The position numbers and the translations under genes were made by a program. Under the pieces are notes generated by a model. That model worked only from the letters and a program-made list of their open reading frames with translations, made no database searches and had not been told where the DNA came from. This document shows, in pieces, positions 7,432-17,060 of a stretch of 61,927 bases of DNA. Position 1 is the first letter of the stretch, and each line of letters starts with the position of its first letter. This DNA comes from Laspinema palackyanum D2a (GTDB taxonomy: Bacteria; Cyanobacteriota; Cyanobacteriia; Cyanobacteriales; Laspinemataceae), in contig JAMXFF010000023.1 in NCBI GenBank assembly GCA_025370845.1, positions 61,013 to 122,939 on the forward strand, read 5' to 3'.

Positions 7432-7767
7432 TTATCTGTAACCGCCACCGCCTCCGCCGCCGTATCCACCACGTCCACCACGGTTACCACCGCCGCCGCC
7501 GCCGCCGCCGCCGCGTTTGTTATCGTCGCGGGGTTTTGCTTTATTTACCTTGAGATCACGCCCCATCCACTCAGCGCCATCCAGCGCTTCAATGGCAGCG
7601 GTTTCTTCTGCATCGGTGTCCATTTCAACAAAACCAAAGCCACGGGGACGCCCTGTTTCCCGGTCCGTGGGAAGGTTAACTCGTTTCACCGTACCATATT
7701 CAGCAAAAACGCTGTTTAGGTCTTGTTCGGTGACATCGTAGGATAGATTGCCTACATAAATCGACAT
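7432..7767 (-). CDS. RRM RNA-binding protein with glycine-rich tail
   Basis: A 111-residue protein with one RNA recognition motif (residues 1-80) and a Gly-rich tail. RNP2 is IYVGNL (residues 3-8) and RNP1 is RGFGFVEM (about residues 43-50), both complete with the aromatic residues that stack on RNA. The tail has long runs of glycine ending GGYR. This is the cyanobacterial Rbp type, usually cold-induced and acting on mRNA fate. Its ATG at 7767 has GGAGG just upstream (GGAGGCTTTCC). It is followed by rpsU. The homogeneous GGN codon run in the tail is prone to slippage, so exact glycine number may vary between strains. Confidence 0.93.
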   Translation of the reverse strand: MSIYVGNLSYDVTEQDLNSVFAEYGTVKRVNLPTDRETGRPRGFGFVEMDTDAEETAAIEALDGAEWMGRDLKVNKAKPRDDNKRGGGGGGGGGNRGGRGGYGGGGGGGYR

Positions 7768-8021
7768 GGAAAGCCTCCAAAAGTTTAAGGGGATTCAGTT
7801 TCATCAGAAGTACCTGCCGACGAAGCCGATTCGGATTGATCCGGAGGCAATTCTGGAGCAAATAGCAAAACTCATTACTGAATCAAATTTTTCTTCACTA
7901 CTTTAACACACTGCCCCAAGGTCGGTGAGTGTTTTTGTTTAGGGAAATTATTGGGGAGATTGGGGGATGGGGAGGATGGGGGGGATTGGGGAGATGGGGG
8001 AGATGGGGGAGATGGTTTTTT

Positions 8022-8266
8022 ACTTCCGGTCCCCTCCCCTTGGCAAGGGGAGGGTTAGGGTGGGGTCCTCTTGACCTGGCGACCGCCCGGTCAAGCACTG
8101 TTTGAAGCGATCGGGTATGTAGGGAGGCTGGTCCAACCCCTTTCATCATGAGGTGCGATCGCACCTCATGAGGACCCTCCACCCAGGCATTTGTCATGAG
8201 GTGCGATCGCACCTCATGAGGACCCCACCCTAACCCTCCCCTTGCCAAGGGGAGGGGACCGGAAGT
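8022..8266. repeat. Perfect 49-bp inverted repeat enclosing two HIP1 palindromes
   Basis: The arm at 8022-8070 is the exact reverse complement of 8218-8266 over 49 bp. Between them CATGAGGTGCGATCGCACCTCATG, a 24-bp perfect palindrome centred on a HIP1 core, occurs at 8147-8170 and again at 8195-8218, 48 bp apart; the latter abuts the right arm. It lies just downstream of the NRPS stop codon (8286). The arms contain the CCCTCCCCTTGGCAAGGGGA palindrome common in Oscillatoriales intergenic DNA. To its left (7955-8015) is a G-rich low-complexity tract. Confidence 0.9.
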
Positions 8267-8285
8267 GCTGTTAATCTAAGCTAAA

Positions 8286-11200
8286 TCACCATTGAGATTC
8301 GATACAGTCGCGGAGGCGATCGGCTAGATGTTGGACCTGGGGCTTTCTGAGGATGGTGAGGTGGTTCCCGGGAATCCGAATCAGTTCTATGGGTTCCTCG
8401 GTGAGTTGGCCCCAGCCCAAGGTGGGGTCCTGACCACCGGAGATCGCCCGATCGCTGGAGGTAATCAAGGTGATGCGATCGGGATAAATCGAGGGTTGAT
8501 ACTGTAGAACCGCTTGACTATTTGCTTGGAAAATAGGTAAGAGGGGGCGCAGGGTGACCTCCCTTAAAAGGCGGCGATCGGATGTGGAATGCAAGGATTG
8601 CGCCAGGGAGGTTTTGGCGAGATAACGGTGTAAAAATTTGAACAGGGGATGAACTTGTTGTGGGTGGCGATCGCCCCGGGTATGCAATCCCTCTGTCTCC
8701 CGATGTTTCCCTTGAGTCATCAAATAAACATAATCCCGCAAAAAGGGCCAAATTGAACTTGCTGCCGTAGTTAACAAAAATTTACCCCCCTGCCAGAGAG
8801 AGGGTTGATGGGTGGGAACTGGCGCAAGGGTATCCAACACCGCCAGTAACCCCACGGCATGACCCGCTTTTTTCAATTGTTGGGCAATTTCAAACGCCAC
8901 TAATCCGCCAAACGACCATCCTCCCAAGAAGTAGGGCCCTTCTGGCTGGATAGTCCGCATGGCTTTAATATAATAGGCGGCCATGTCTTCGATGCGAGTT
9001 AAGGGGCGAGATTTGCCGTCAATGCCTTGGGGTTGTAACCCATAAAAGGGTTGATTTTTTCCCAACTGTAAGGCTAGTTCATAATAAGGAAAGACCACCC
9101 CTAAAATCGGATGAATGCAGAAAAATGGGGGATTGCTTCCTTGGGGTTGGATGGGGACCAAGGGAGAACAAGGCAGGGAATCCAGTTCAGAAAACAGACA
9201 ATCGGCTAATCCTTGTAACGTGGGGTTGAGGAAGAGTTGAGAAATGGGTATTTGTTGCTGGAATTGCTGGTTAATTTGGGTGAGGAGTCGGACGGCGAGG
9301 AGGGAATCGCCGCCTAAGTCGAAAAAGTTATCATTCATGCTAATGCGATCGCACTTTAGCAGAGTAGCCCAAATTTGAGCTAAGGCAGCTTCACTGGGGT
9401 TACCCGGGGGGATAAATTGCCCAGGGGTGAGGGTTTCAGGGGAGGGGAGTTGGGTGCGGTCAAGTTTGCCGCGATCGGTCAGAGGCAGAGAGTCTAGCAC
9501 AATCACCTCCTGGGGAATCATGTATCCGGGTAAGGTTTTGCCCAGGAAACTTTGCAGTTCACTCCGGTTAATGGCTTGATTCCCTTCTGGTACAATGTAA
9601 GCCACCAGTTGACCCCGGTCTGTAGCAATCACTCGGGCTTGTTTTATGTTATAATATTGGGTGATAATTGATTCAATTTCCCCTAATTCTATTCGATAGC
9701 CGCGAATTTTAACTTGATGGTCTATGCGACCTAAGAATTCCAAATTGCCATCGGGTCGATAGCGGGCTAAGTCCCCAGTTTTGTACAAACGAACTGTTTT
9801 TTCAGGAGTCAAAGCGTGAGTAATAAACCGTTCGGAGGTTAATTGCTGCCGGTTGAGATACCCTCGGGCAATTCCCTCTCCGGCAATATAAATTTCCCCA
9901 GTCATTCCAATGGGAACCGGCTGCAAATTGGCATCCAAGAGATAGACTTGAGTATTAGGAATGGGGCGACCGATGGGCAAGTTTTGAGAGGGTTCGGTAA
10001 TTTCGGCAACGGTGGCCCAAACCGTAGATTCAGTCGGACCATAAGCATTGAAAAAGTGGCAGGAGTTGACCCAGGGTTTAGCTAATGCTGGGGAACAGGA
10101 TTCTCCGGCAGAAATTAGGGTATGCAAGGCGGGTAATTTTCCCGGAGGTAAGGTTGCCAAAACTGCGGGAGGGAGGGTGGCATGAGTAATGGCAAAGTCG
10201 CTCAAAAAGGTCCTTAAAGCGCTTCCGCCATAGCGGGATTCTTGGTCGGCTAAATAGAGGGTTGCGCCGGTACTTAATGCCATGACAATCTCAAAAATTG
10301 AGGCATCAAAACTCAGGGAAGCAAATTGCAAAATGCGGCTATTTTGATTCAGTTTAAAGATTTGATGTTGGGCGAGGATTAAGTTGGAGAGTCCTCGATG
10401 TTCGATTAACACGCCTTTGGGTTTTCCGGTGGAACCGGAGGTATAAATCACATAAGCGAGATGATTGGGAGTTATGGGATAAGTGAGGGATTCCGGACTT
10501 TGTTGCGCGATCGCCTCTTGATGTTGTTCTAAATCTAGGATGGAGACGCGGGGGGGAGTTTGGGAGGGGATAAAGGGCGATCGGGTCAGTAAGAGAGAGA
10601 CTTCGGCATCTGCTAGGATGAAATTCAGTCGTTCTGCGGGATAAGTCGGGTCACAATAGAGATAGACGCCTCCTGCTTTGAGAATGCCTAATATACAGGT
10701 GACTGCTTCGATGGAGGGGGGTAAACACAAACCGACTAACTCCTCGGGTTTAACCCCCAATTGTTGGAGATACCGGGCGATTTGGTTAGATTGGCGGTGT
10801 AAGTCTTGATAAGTGAGAGATTGTTCAGCAGCAACGAGGGCCAGGTGATTGGGCGATCGCTGGACAATTTCCTCAAATAAGTGCAGAAACGAGGGATGTT
10901 GTAGTCGGGATTGAGGAAGGGATGGATAGGCAGGAGAATTAAATTTAAACAGCAGGCAGTCTCGTTCACCTGGGGTTAAAATTGGCAACTCTGAAATCTG
11001 CTGATTGGGGTTGGTGACAATTGCAGATAACAGGGTTTGAAAATGTCCCATCCATCGGGTAATTGTGCTGGAGTCAAATAAATCTGTACTATAAATCACT
11101 TGACCTTTAATTTGGTCAGCTTCTTCCCAGAAATTAACCTCTAAATCCAGTTTAGCCCTAGGGATGTCCCACTCTAACAGACTCAAAGTGAGTCCGGGCA

Positions 11201-12308
11201 ATTCCAGGGCATTCGTTGGCGTATTTTGTAAGCTAAAACTGACTTGAAACAGGGGATTTTGGCTCAAATCTCGCTGAGGATGCAGTTCCTCCACCAGCTT
11301 TTCAAAGGGTAAATCCTGATGGGCGTAGGCGGAGACTGCCACGGATTTGACTTGAGTTAATAACTCCAGAAAGGTGGGATTTTCGGATAAATCCGTTCGG
11401 AGGACTAAACTATTGACAAAAAAGCCGATTAACCCTTCAATTTCCTGACGATTGCGGTTGGCAATGGGAGAACCGACTGCAATATCGGTTTGTCCCGTGT
11501 AGCGATACAGTAATGTTTTAAATGCCGCCAGCAGGGTCATAAACAGGGTGGTTTCGGTTTGCTGACTCAACTGTTTAATCGAGGCGGTTAAGGAGGGAGA
11601 GAGGGCGAATTGGTGTTGACCCCCGCGATAACTGGGAATTGGGGGTCGCGGGCGACTGCTAGGTAGATTCAGGGGAGAGAGATGCTGTAATTGCTGTTGC
11701 CAATAGCTTAATTGGGTTTCCAAAAACTCCCCCTGCAACCATTCCTGCTGCCATTCAGTAAAGTCAGCATATTGCAGCGGCAAATCTGGCAGGGGGGAGG
11801 GTTGCTGATGGGCGAAGGCGGTATATAATGTCCCCAGTTCCCCCAGCAAGATGCCAATAGACCATCCATCGGCGACAATATGATGAAAATTCAGCAACAG
11901 AATTGAGTCCGTTTCACTCTGTTGTAACACCGAGACTCGGAGTAAAGGGCCGGTGGTTAAATTAAAGGGTTCTGCTGCTGCTAAAGTTGCCAACCGTTGC
12001 GCTTCTGAGTCTCGTTCAGAGGGGGAGAGATGCTGCAAGGCGATCGCCTTCACCGCAAGGGTCAATTCTGTGGCAATCACTTGCACAACTTGTCCCTCTA
12101 AAAGCGCAAAAGTCGTGCGTAAGGTTTCATGACGGCGAACAATTTCATTTACACTTTCTTCTAAAGCGGATAAGTTGAGATTCCCCGTCAATTGAATGGC
12201 TGCGGATACATTATAAAACGGATTATCCGGCGCTAGTTGGTTCAGAAACCATAACCGTTGTTGGGCAAAGGATGCGGGAAAGACAAAAACCTCGGTTTCT
12301 TGAGTCAT
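8286..12308 (-). CDS. NRPS termination module: C-A-T-TE
   Basis: A 1340-residue single module, last in its line. Order: condensation (about 5-440, HHIVADGWS at 142-150), adenylation (about 470-960, with YTSGSTGKPKG and YKTGDLARY), carrier (about 1000-1070, DNFFDLGGDSLLAVRLL, Ser for phosphopantetheine), thioesterase (about 1090-1335, GGWSFGGLVAFE with intact Ser nucleophile, GNHL near the end for the His). Reading the ten-residue A code by hand gives D-A-F-T-I-A-A-V-W-K, closest to Phe/Tyr-type codes (DAWTIAAICK); the exact side chain is uncertain. The LCL-like condensation motif fits an L-configured donor. It starts with ATG at 12308, 36 bp after the upstream NRPS, and has no TubC docking domain. 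The product is released by hydrolysis or cyclisation. Confidence 0.93.
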   Translation of the reverse strand: MTQETEVFVFPASFAQQRLWFLNQLAPDNPFYNVSAAIQLTGNLNLSALEESVNEIVRRHETLRTTFALLEGQVVQVIATELTLAVKAIALQHLSPSERDSEAQRLATLAAAEPFNLTTGPLLRVSVLQQSETDSILLLNFHHIVADGWSIGILLGELGTLYTAFAHQQPSPLPDLPLQYADFTEWQQEWLQGEFLETQLSYWQQQLQHLSPLNLPSSRPRPPIPSYRGGQHQFALSPSLTASIKQLSQQTETTLFMTLLAAFKTLLYRYTGQTDIAVGSPIANRNRQEIEGLIGFFVNSLVLRTDLSENPTFLELLTQVKSVAVSAYAHQDLPFEKLVEELHPQRDLSQNPLFQVSFSLQNTPTNALELPGLTLSLLEWDIPRAKLDLEVNFWEEADQIKGQVIYSTDLFDSSTITRWMGHFQTLLSAIVTNPNQQISELPILTPGERDCLLFKFNSPAYPSLPQSRLQHPSFLHLFEEIVQRSPNHLALVAAEQSLTYQDLHRQSNQIARYLQQLGVKPEELVGLCLPPSIEAVTCILGILKAGGVYLYCDPTYPAERLNFILADAEVSLLLTRSPFIPSQTPPRVSILDLEQHQEAIAQQSPESLTYPITPNHLAYVIYTSGSTGKPKGVLIEHRGLSNLILAQHQIFKLNQNSRILQFASLSFDASIFEIVMALSTGATLYLADQESRYGGSALRTFLSDFAITHATLPPAVLATLPPGKLPALHTLISAGESCSPALAKPWVNSCHFFNAYGPTESTVWATVAEITEPSQNLPIGRPIPNTQVYLLDANLQPVPIGMTGEIYIAGEGIARGYLNRQQLTSERFITHALTPEKTVRLYKTGDLARYRPDGNLEFLGRIDHQVKIRGYRIELGEIESIITQYYNIKQARVIATDRGQLVAYIVPEGNQAINRSELQSFLGKTLPGYMIPQEVIVLDSLPLTDRGKLDRTQLPSPETLTPGQFIPPGNPSEAALAQIWATLLKCDRISMNDNFFDLGGDSLLAVRLLTQINQQFQQQIPISQLFLNPTLQGLADCLFSELDSLPCSPLVPIQPQGSNPPFFCIHPILGVVFPYYELALQLGKNQPFYGLQPQGIDGKSRPLTRIEDMAAYYIKAMRTIQPEGPYFLGGWSFGGLVAFEIAQQLKKAGHAVGLLAVLDTLAPVPTHQPSLWQGGKFLLTTAASSIWPFLRDYVYLMTQGKHRETEGLHTRGDRHPQQVHPLFKFLHRYLAKTSLAQSLHSTSDRRLLREVTLRPLLPIFQANSQAVLQYQPSIYPDRITLITSSDRAISGGQDPTLGWGQLTEEPIELIRIPGNHLTILRKPQVQHLADRLRDCIESQW

Positions 12309-12344
12309 GTTAGGGGAAATTTCCTCGAATAAAACGCGATATCA

Positions 12345-15300
12345 TTAGGATTTGGGTTTGGGGTTTAACGAGGATAACTTCATCCGCCGCCTGTCGCGAG
12401 AAACGGGAACTAATGCTGGTGCATGATGGGTGGGATTCTGTTGTTTTAACCCTGCAACTATGGGGGCTAATTGGGCAATCGTTGGTGCTTCAAATACAGT
12501 GCGTAAAGGCAACTCGAACCCAAATTTATCCCGAACGCGAGAGGCGAGTTGGGTTGCCAGTAATGAATGTCCCCCTAATTCAAAGAAGTTATCGTAAATT
12601 CCCACTCGTTTGATGCCTAACACTTCCGCCCAAGTTTGGACGAGATGTTCTTCGATGACGGTACGCGGTGGGGCATAATTTCCCGCTAGTTCTGGGGCGA
12701 TCGCGGTGGCAGTGGGTAAGGCGTGGCGATCTATTTTGCCATTCGCAGTCAGGGGAAGATACTCTAAAACAACAAAGGCCGAGGGTATCATATAATCGGG
12801 CAGTTTCTCGTTGAGATAGGCGCGCAATTCCGGCACAAATTGACGCGCTGCTTTTCCTTTTAAGGGATTGTTGGCATAAGCAAAGTTTAATGGAGGTTCG
12901 GAACTCGCTTCTAGGATAAACTGTGGAATATCTTCCCGCACAAACACGACATCGTAACGCCCTTCACCCATTGAATCGGACCAGCGAATATGAACGCGAT
13001 AGGGGAGTTCTAATCCATACCAGTCTTCGGGGTTGATACCTGAATTATGGAGGTCTTGAACGGCTTTTTTCAATTGACCGGATGTTTTAAAAGGGCTGGA
13101 ATTAAACAGCCATTCCGTTGCTTGAACAGCGGCCATGACCCGGCTATTCGGAACCTGAGAGAGTCCGCAGATATCGGGGTTGGTTTCAATTAAATACTGA
13201 CGCAGTTTCTCCAGGGTCCAATCGTCGCTAGTTTCTCCCTGATTTAGCCAGTTAATCGGATAATTTTTATCGGATTTGGACTTAACCTCACTTCCAGCCA
13301 GATGGAGAATAGCATTATAGCGAAACTGGGTTAATTCATTTCGCGATTGACCGCGCATCAGTTGAATTTCTACGGTGGCAATCTGAGGTAGGTGCGATTT
13401 TAAGCTAGTAAAAAAGGTGGGGTCTAAGGCTAATTCGACCTCTTGGAAGAGTTGCATTTCTACCCGTTGCTGTAACTGTTGGCGGGTGACACAGGGTTGG
13501 GCGCGGGTCAGTTCTACATCGGTATAAAAGGCTTTGAGGAGGGGTAAACTCCGCAAGTCACCGAGGAAGATGCGTCCCCCGGGTTTGGTGGCGGCCACGG
13601 CCCCGGAAATGACCTGAGTCAGGTAGTCTAAACTGGGAAAATATTGGACGATGGAGTTGAGAATTACCGTATCAAAACTCTGGGGAGGAATGCCATCAAA
13701 ATCCGTTGCCAGTTTTTCTCGCAAGGTGACTTGTTCTAAGTCGTATTTGCCCAAATGTTTGCGAATAAAATTGAGGGACGGGGGCGAAAAGTCAGTTGCG
13801 CAATAGTCGGTACAGTGAGGGGCAATTCTGAAGAGTAAGAGGCCAGTTCCACAGCCAATTTCTAGGACATTTTTGGGTTCTAAGGCTAAAATTTGCGCCG
13901 CTTGATGGTCTACCCATTCCCGCATTTCTGCGGCGGGGATGGGTTCGTTGGTATAGCTGCTATTCCATCCGACTATATTAAAATGGGGTTCCATTCCCAC
14001 AGCGGGCATTTTGTAGGTTTCATTGTAGAGAATTTGCCATTGCTGGACTTGTTCTTCCTGCAAGGCAACGGGGTTAGTTTCGGCCAATTCTACCCTCTGC
14101 AAATTGAGGGCCAGATAAGCGGTTAATTGGGTTTCGCCTCGGTCACTTTCCGAGACGGTGACGAGGGTTTGATTGACAGCGGGATGTTGAGATAAAATAA
14201 CTTCAATTTCGCCTAATTCGATGCGGAACCCGCGAATTTTCACTTGTTGGTCCAGACGCCCTAAAAACTCTAAACTGCCATCGGGTTGGTAGCGGACTAA
14301 ATCGCCGGTTTTATACAGGAAATTCCCCGCTTCGGGTTGGAGGGGGTTGCGGATAAATACTTCGGCAGTGAGTTCGGGATGATGGCGATATCCTCTTGCC
14401 AATCCGTCGCCGCCGATGTATAATTCACCGGGAATGCCGATGGGGACGGGATGGAAGTAGCGATCGCAGACATAGAGTTGAGTATTGGCGACTGCTTTGC
14501 CAATTCCCGGCGCAATTTCCCTGCCGTTGCCAACGGGAACCCTGCCAGAGGTGGTTACCACAGTATTCTCCGTGGGTCCGTAATTATTCACCACTTCAAA
14601 CGGATGGGAGGGTAAGGGATGTTGATGCAATGTTTCTCCCCCGGTGAGTAACAGGCGCAATGGGGTCTGTTCCGGCCACTTTAATTGTAAGACTTGTTCC
14701 GCTAAGGGGGTGGGTAAAAAGCTGATGGTGATGGCATTTTCCACTAACCAATCCCGCAATTTTTCGGGCGATCGCCGGGTTTCGTTATCCACGATATAAA
14801 TACAAGCGCCTGCAGTTAAATAGGGCCAAATTTCCCACCCACAGGCATCAAAGGCAACTCCGGCAACCTGGGTACTGCGATCGCTGGCAGATACGGCAAA
14901 TGCTTGTTGATGCCAATAGGTTAAATTTAACAGACTCTTTTGCTCAATTTCTACCCCCTTGGGTTCCCCAGTAGAACCGGAGGTATAAATCACATAAGCG
15001 AGGGAATTTGGCGTCACCGAACTGCTGAGATTTTCATCCGGTTGGCGTTCAATTAGTGCCTTGTCTGTATCCAAGCATACAATCTTGCAAATAACTCGAT
15101 TAAATTGGGATAAACTGGACTGTTGGGTGAGTAAAACCGGAACCTTCGCCTCGGTTAACATCCGATTTAAACGACTGCTGGGAACTGAGGGGTCTAGGGG
15201 TAAATAAGCACCCCCTGCTTTGAGAATTCCCAGCATCGCCACTGCCATTTCCAAGGTGCGATCGAGGCATAATCCCACCGCCACTTCTGTACCCACCCCT

Positions 15301-17060
15301 AATTTTTGTAAATAATGGGCGAGTTGATTACTGCGGCGATTTAACTCCCCATAAGTTAGAGTTTTGTTCCCACAAACTAAAGCAACTTTCTCCGGATGTT
15401 CTGCTGCCTGAATTTCGACTAACTGATGGACTGCAAACTCTTGGGGATAATCCACCTGAGTTTGATTCCACTGCACTAATAATTGATCTCGTTCCGCTGC
15501 ACTTAACAGCGGTAAATCCCCAATTCGTTGGTCCGGATTTGCCACAATTGCTTCTAGTAAGGTTTGAAAATGGGCGACTAACCGGCCAATGGTGCTTTCC
15601 TCAAATAAATCTGTGCTGTAAATCACAAATCCGCTAATTCCTTCCCGACTATCTACCCACATCGGATTGGTAGAGGACTGTTCCCATAAATGTAATTCTA
15701 AATCAAACCGGGCCGTCCCTGCTTCTAACGGTTGGGGACTCAAGGTTAATCCCGGTAATTCTAATCCCTGCATTGGGGCATTTTGTAACGCAAATGCTAC
15801 CTGAAACAGGGGATTATGATTTAAGGACCGTTCCGGATGCAACTCTTCTACTAATTTCTCAAAAGGGACATCTTGGTGAGCATAAGCGCCTAATGCCACC
15901 TGTTTCACCCGGGTCAATACTTCTCGAAAGGTCGGATTTCCGGATAAGTCCGTGCGTAAAACTAAACTATTGACAAAAAAACCGATTAGGGGTTCTATTT
16001 CACTGCGATTGCGATTGGCAATGGGGGAACCGACTGTAATATCTTCTTGTTGACTGTAGCGATACAACAAGGTTTGGAATGCCGCCAGTAAGGTCATAAA
16101 TAAAGTCACCCCCTCCCCTTGAGTCAAGGCATCCAATTTTTGACTGACTTCCTGGGAAAGTCTGAACCCATAACGTTTTCCGCGATAACTGGGAACCGCC
16201 GGACGAGGGCGATCGCTGGGTAAATTCAGCATAGAAATCCCCTCTAACTGTTGTCGCCAATAGGCCAATTGATGCTCTAAAATTTCCCCTGGCAACCATT
16301 TCCGCTGCCAATGGGCAAAATCGGCATATTGAATCCCCAATTCTGGCAGGGGAGATGATTCTCCCTGGAAAAAAGCGCCATAAAGGATTCCTAACTCTTG
16401 GATTAATACCCCAATCGACCAGCCATCGGAGATAATATGATGCATATTCAGCATCAGTAGATAGTCGGTTTCCGCTAATTGAAGTAAAGAAATTCGCAAT
16501 AGAGGGCCGGTGGATAAATTAAAAGGACGTAGGGCCTCATGGGTAATAATCCGTTCTACCTGCTTTTCTTGTTCTGCTGCGGACAAGTTTTGTAAATTCA
16601 AGACATGAATAGGAACAGTCTGATGCGCTTGAATCTCCTGAACGCCTTGCCCTTCTCCCTCGGGGAAAACCGTCCTCAATGCTTCATGACGGCGGATGAT
16701 TTCATTAAACGCTGCTTCCAGAATTTCTAAATTTACCTCCCCGGTTAACCGCACTGCCGCAGGCATATTATAGAAGGGATTATTTGGCACTAATCGGTCC
16801 AGAAACCAGAGGCGCTGTTGGGCGAAAGAGAGGGGTAGATTGCCGGTCCGGGAAATCGGTTTCAGACCCATCGGAGTCTCGGTGATACTGCGGTTCGCCT
16901 GTTGAAAAAACGCTAAAATATCCCCTTTGCGTTGAGAAATTTGCTCCCGTAGTTGGGGCGTTAACCGGCCTTCTGGCGCTTGGCAAATCAGGCGACTGCC
17001 TTCTACGTTTAAATGAATCTCTAACTCGCGCAATTCCGATAAAAATTCTAGGGTATTCAA
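12345..17060 (-). CDS. NRPS module with N-methyltransferase: TubC-C-A-NMT-T
   Basis: A 1571-residue module. Order: TubC-type N-terminal docking domain (1-55, MNTLEFLSELRELEIHLNVE); condensation (about 75-500, MHHIISDGWS); adenylation; an N-methyltransferase inserted between A8 and A10 (about 980-1380, SAM motif VLEIGCGTGLLLF); the end of the A domain (LPDYMIPSAFVVLEYLPLTA, GKIDR); carrier (DNFFELGGHSLLATQL). The A code by hand is D-A-W-F-L-G-N-V-V-K, the well-known Leu code, so N-methyl-Leu is predicted. The start codon is TTG at 17060, overlapping the upstream stop (TTGA), which couples translation; no better start exists. The TubC domain should dock onto the acidic tail ending DREEVEF of the upstream protein. 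Confidence 0.92.
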   Translation of the reverse strand: MNTLEFLSELRELEIHLNVEGSRLICQAPEGRLTPQLREQISQRKGDILAFFQQANRSITETPMGLKPISRTGNLPLSFAQQRLWFLDRLVPNNPFYNMPAAVRLTGEVNLEILEAAFNEIIRRHEALRTVFPEGEGQGVQEIQAHQTVPIHVLNLQNLSAAEQEKQVERIITHEALRPFNLSTGPLLRISLLQLAETDYLLMLNMHHIISDGWSIGVLIQELGILYGAFFQGESSPLPELGIQYADFAHWQRKWLPGEILEHQLAYWRQQLEGISMLNLPSDRPRPAVPSYRGKRYGFRLSQEVSQKLDALTQGEGVTLFMTLLAAFQTLLYRYSQQEDITVGSPIANRNRSEIEPLIGFFVNSLVLRTDLSGNPTFREVLTRVKQVALGAYAHQDVPFEKLVEELHPERSLNHNPLFQVAFALQNAPMQGLELPGLTLSPQPLEAGTARFDLELHLWEQSSTNPMWVDSREGISGFVIYSTDLFEESTIGRLVAHFQTLLEAIVANPDQRIGDLPLLSAAERDQLLVQWNQTQVDYPQEFAVHQLVEIQAAEHPEKVALVCGNKTLTYGELNRRSNQLAHYLQKLGVGTEVAVGLCLDRTLEMAVAMLGILKAGGAYLPLDPSVPSSRLNRMLTEAKVPVLLTQQSSLSQFNRVICKIVCLDTDKALIERQPDENLSSSVTPNSLAYVIYTSGSTGEPKGVEIEQKSLLNLTYWHQQAFAVSASDRSTQVAGVAFDACGWEIWPYLTAGACIYIVDNETRRSPEKLRDWLVENAITISFLPTPLAEQVLQLKWPEQTPLRLLLTGGETLHQHPLPSHPFEVVNNYGPTENTVVTTSGRVPVGNGREIAPGIGKAVANTQLYVCDRYFHPVPIGIPGELYIGGDGLARGYRHHPELTAEVFIRNPLQPEAGNFLYKTGDLVRYQPDGSLEFLGRLDQQVKIRGFRIELGEIEVILSQHPAVNQTLVTVSESDRGETQLTAYLALNLQRVELAETNPVALQEEQVQQWQILYNETYKMPAVGMEPHFNIVGWNSSYTNEPIPAAEMREWVDHQAAQILALEPKNVLEIGCGTGLLLFRIAPHCTDYCATDFSPPSLNFIRKHLGKYDLEQVTLREKLATDFDGIPPQSFDTVILNSIVQYFPSLDYLTQVISGAVAATKPGGRIFLGDLRSLPLLKAFYTDVELTRAQPCVTRQQLQQRVEMQLFQEVELALDPTFFTSLKSHLPQIATVEIQLMRGQSRNELTQFRYNAILHLAGSEVKSKSDKNYPINWLNQGETSDDWTLEKLRQYLIETNPDICGLSQVPNSRVMAAVQATEWLFNSSPFKTSGQLKKAVQDLHNSGINPEDWYGLELPYRVHIRWSDSMGEGRYDVVFVREDIPQFILEASSEPPLNFAYANNPLKGKAARQFVPELRAYLNEKLPDYMIPSAFVVLEYLPLTANGKIDRHALPTATAIAPELAGNYAPPRTVIEEHLVQTWAEVLGIKRVGIYDNFFELGGHSLLATQLASRVRDKFGFELPLRTVFEAPTIAQLAPIVAGLKQQNPTHHAPALVPVSRDRRRMKLSSLNPKPKS

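Noticed and set aside
7898-8248. 116-codon frame on the minus strand
   Set aside because: It runs through the 49-bp inverted repeat and the HIP1 palindromes; the protein is made of repeated GPHEVRSHLM units, an artefact of repeat DNA.
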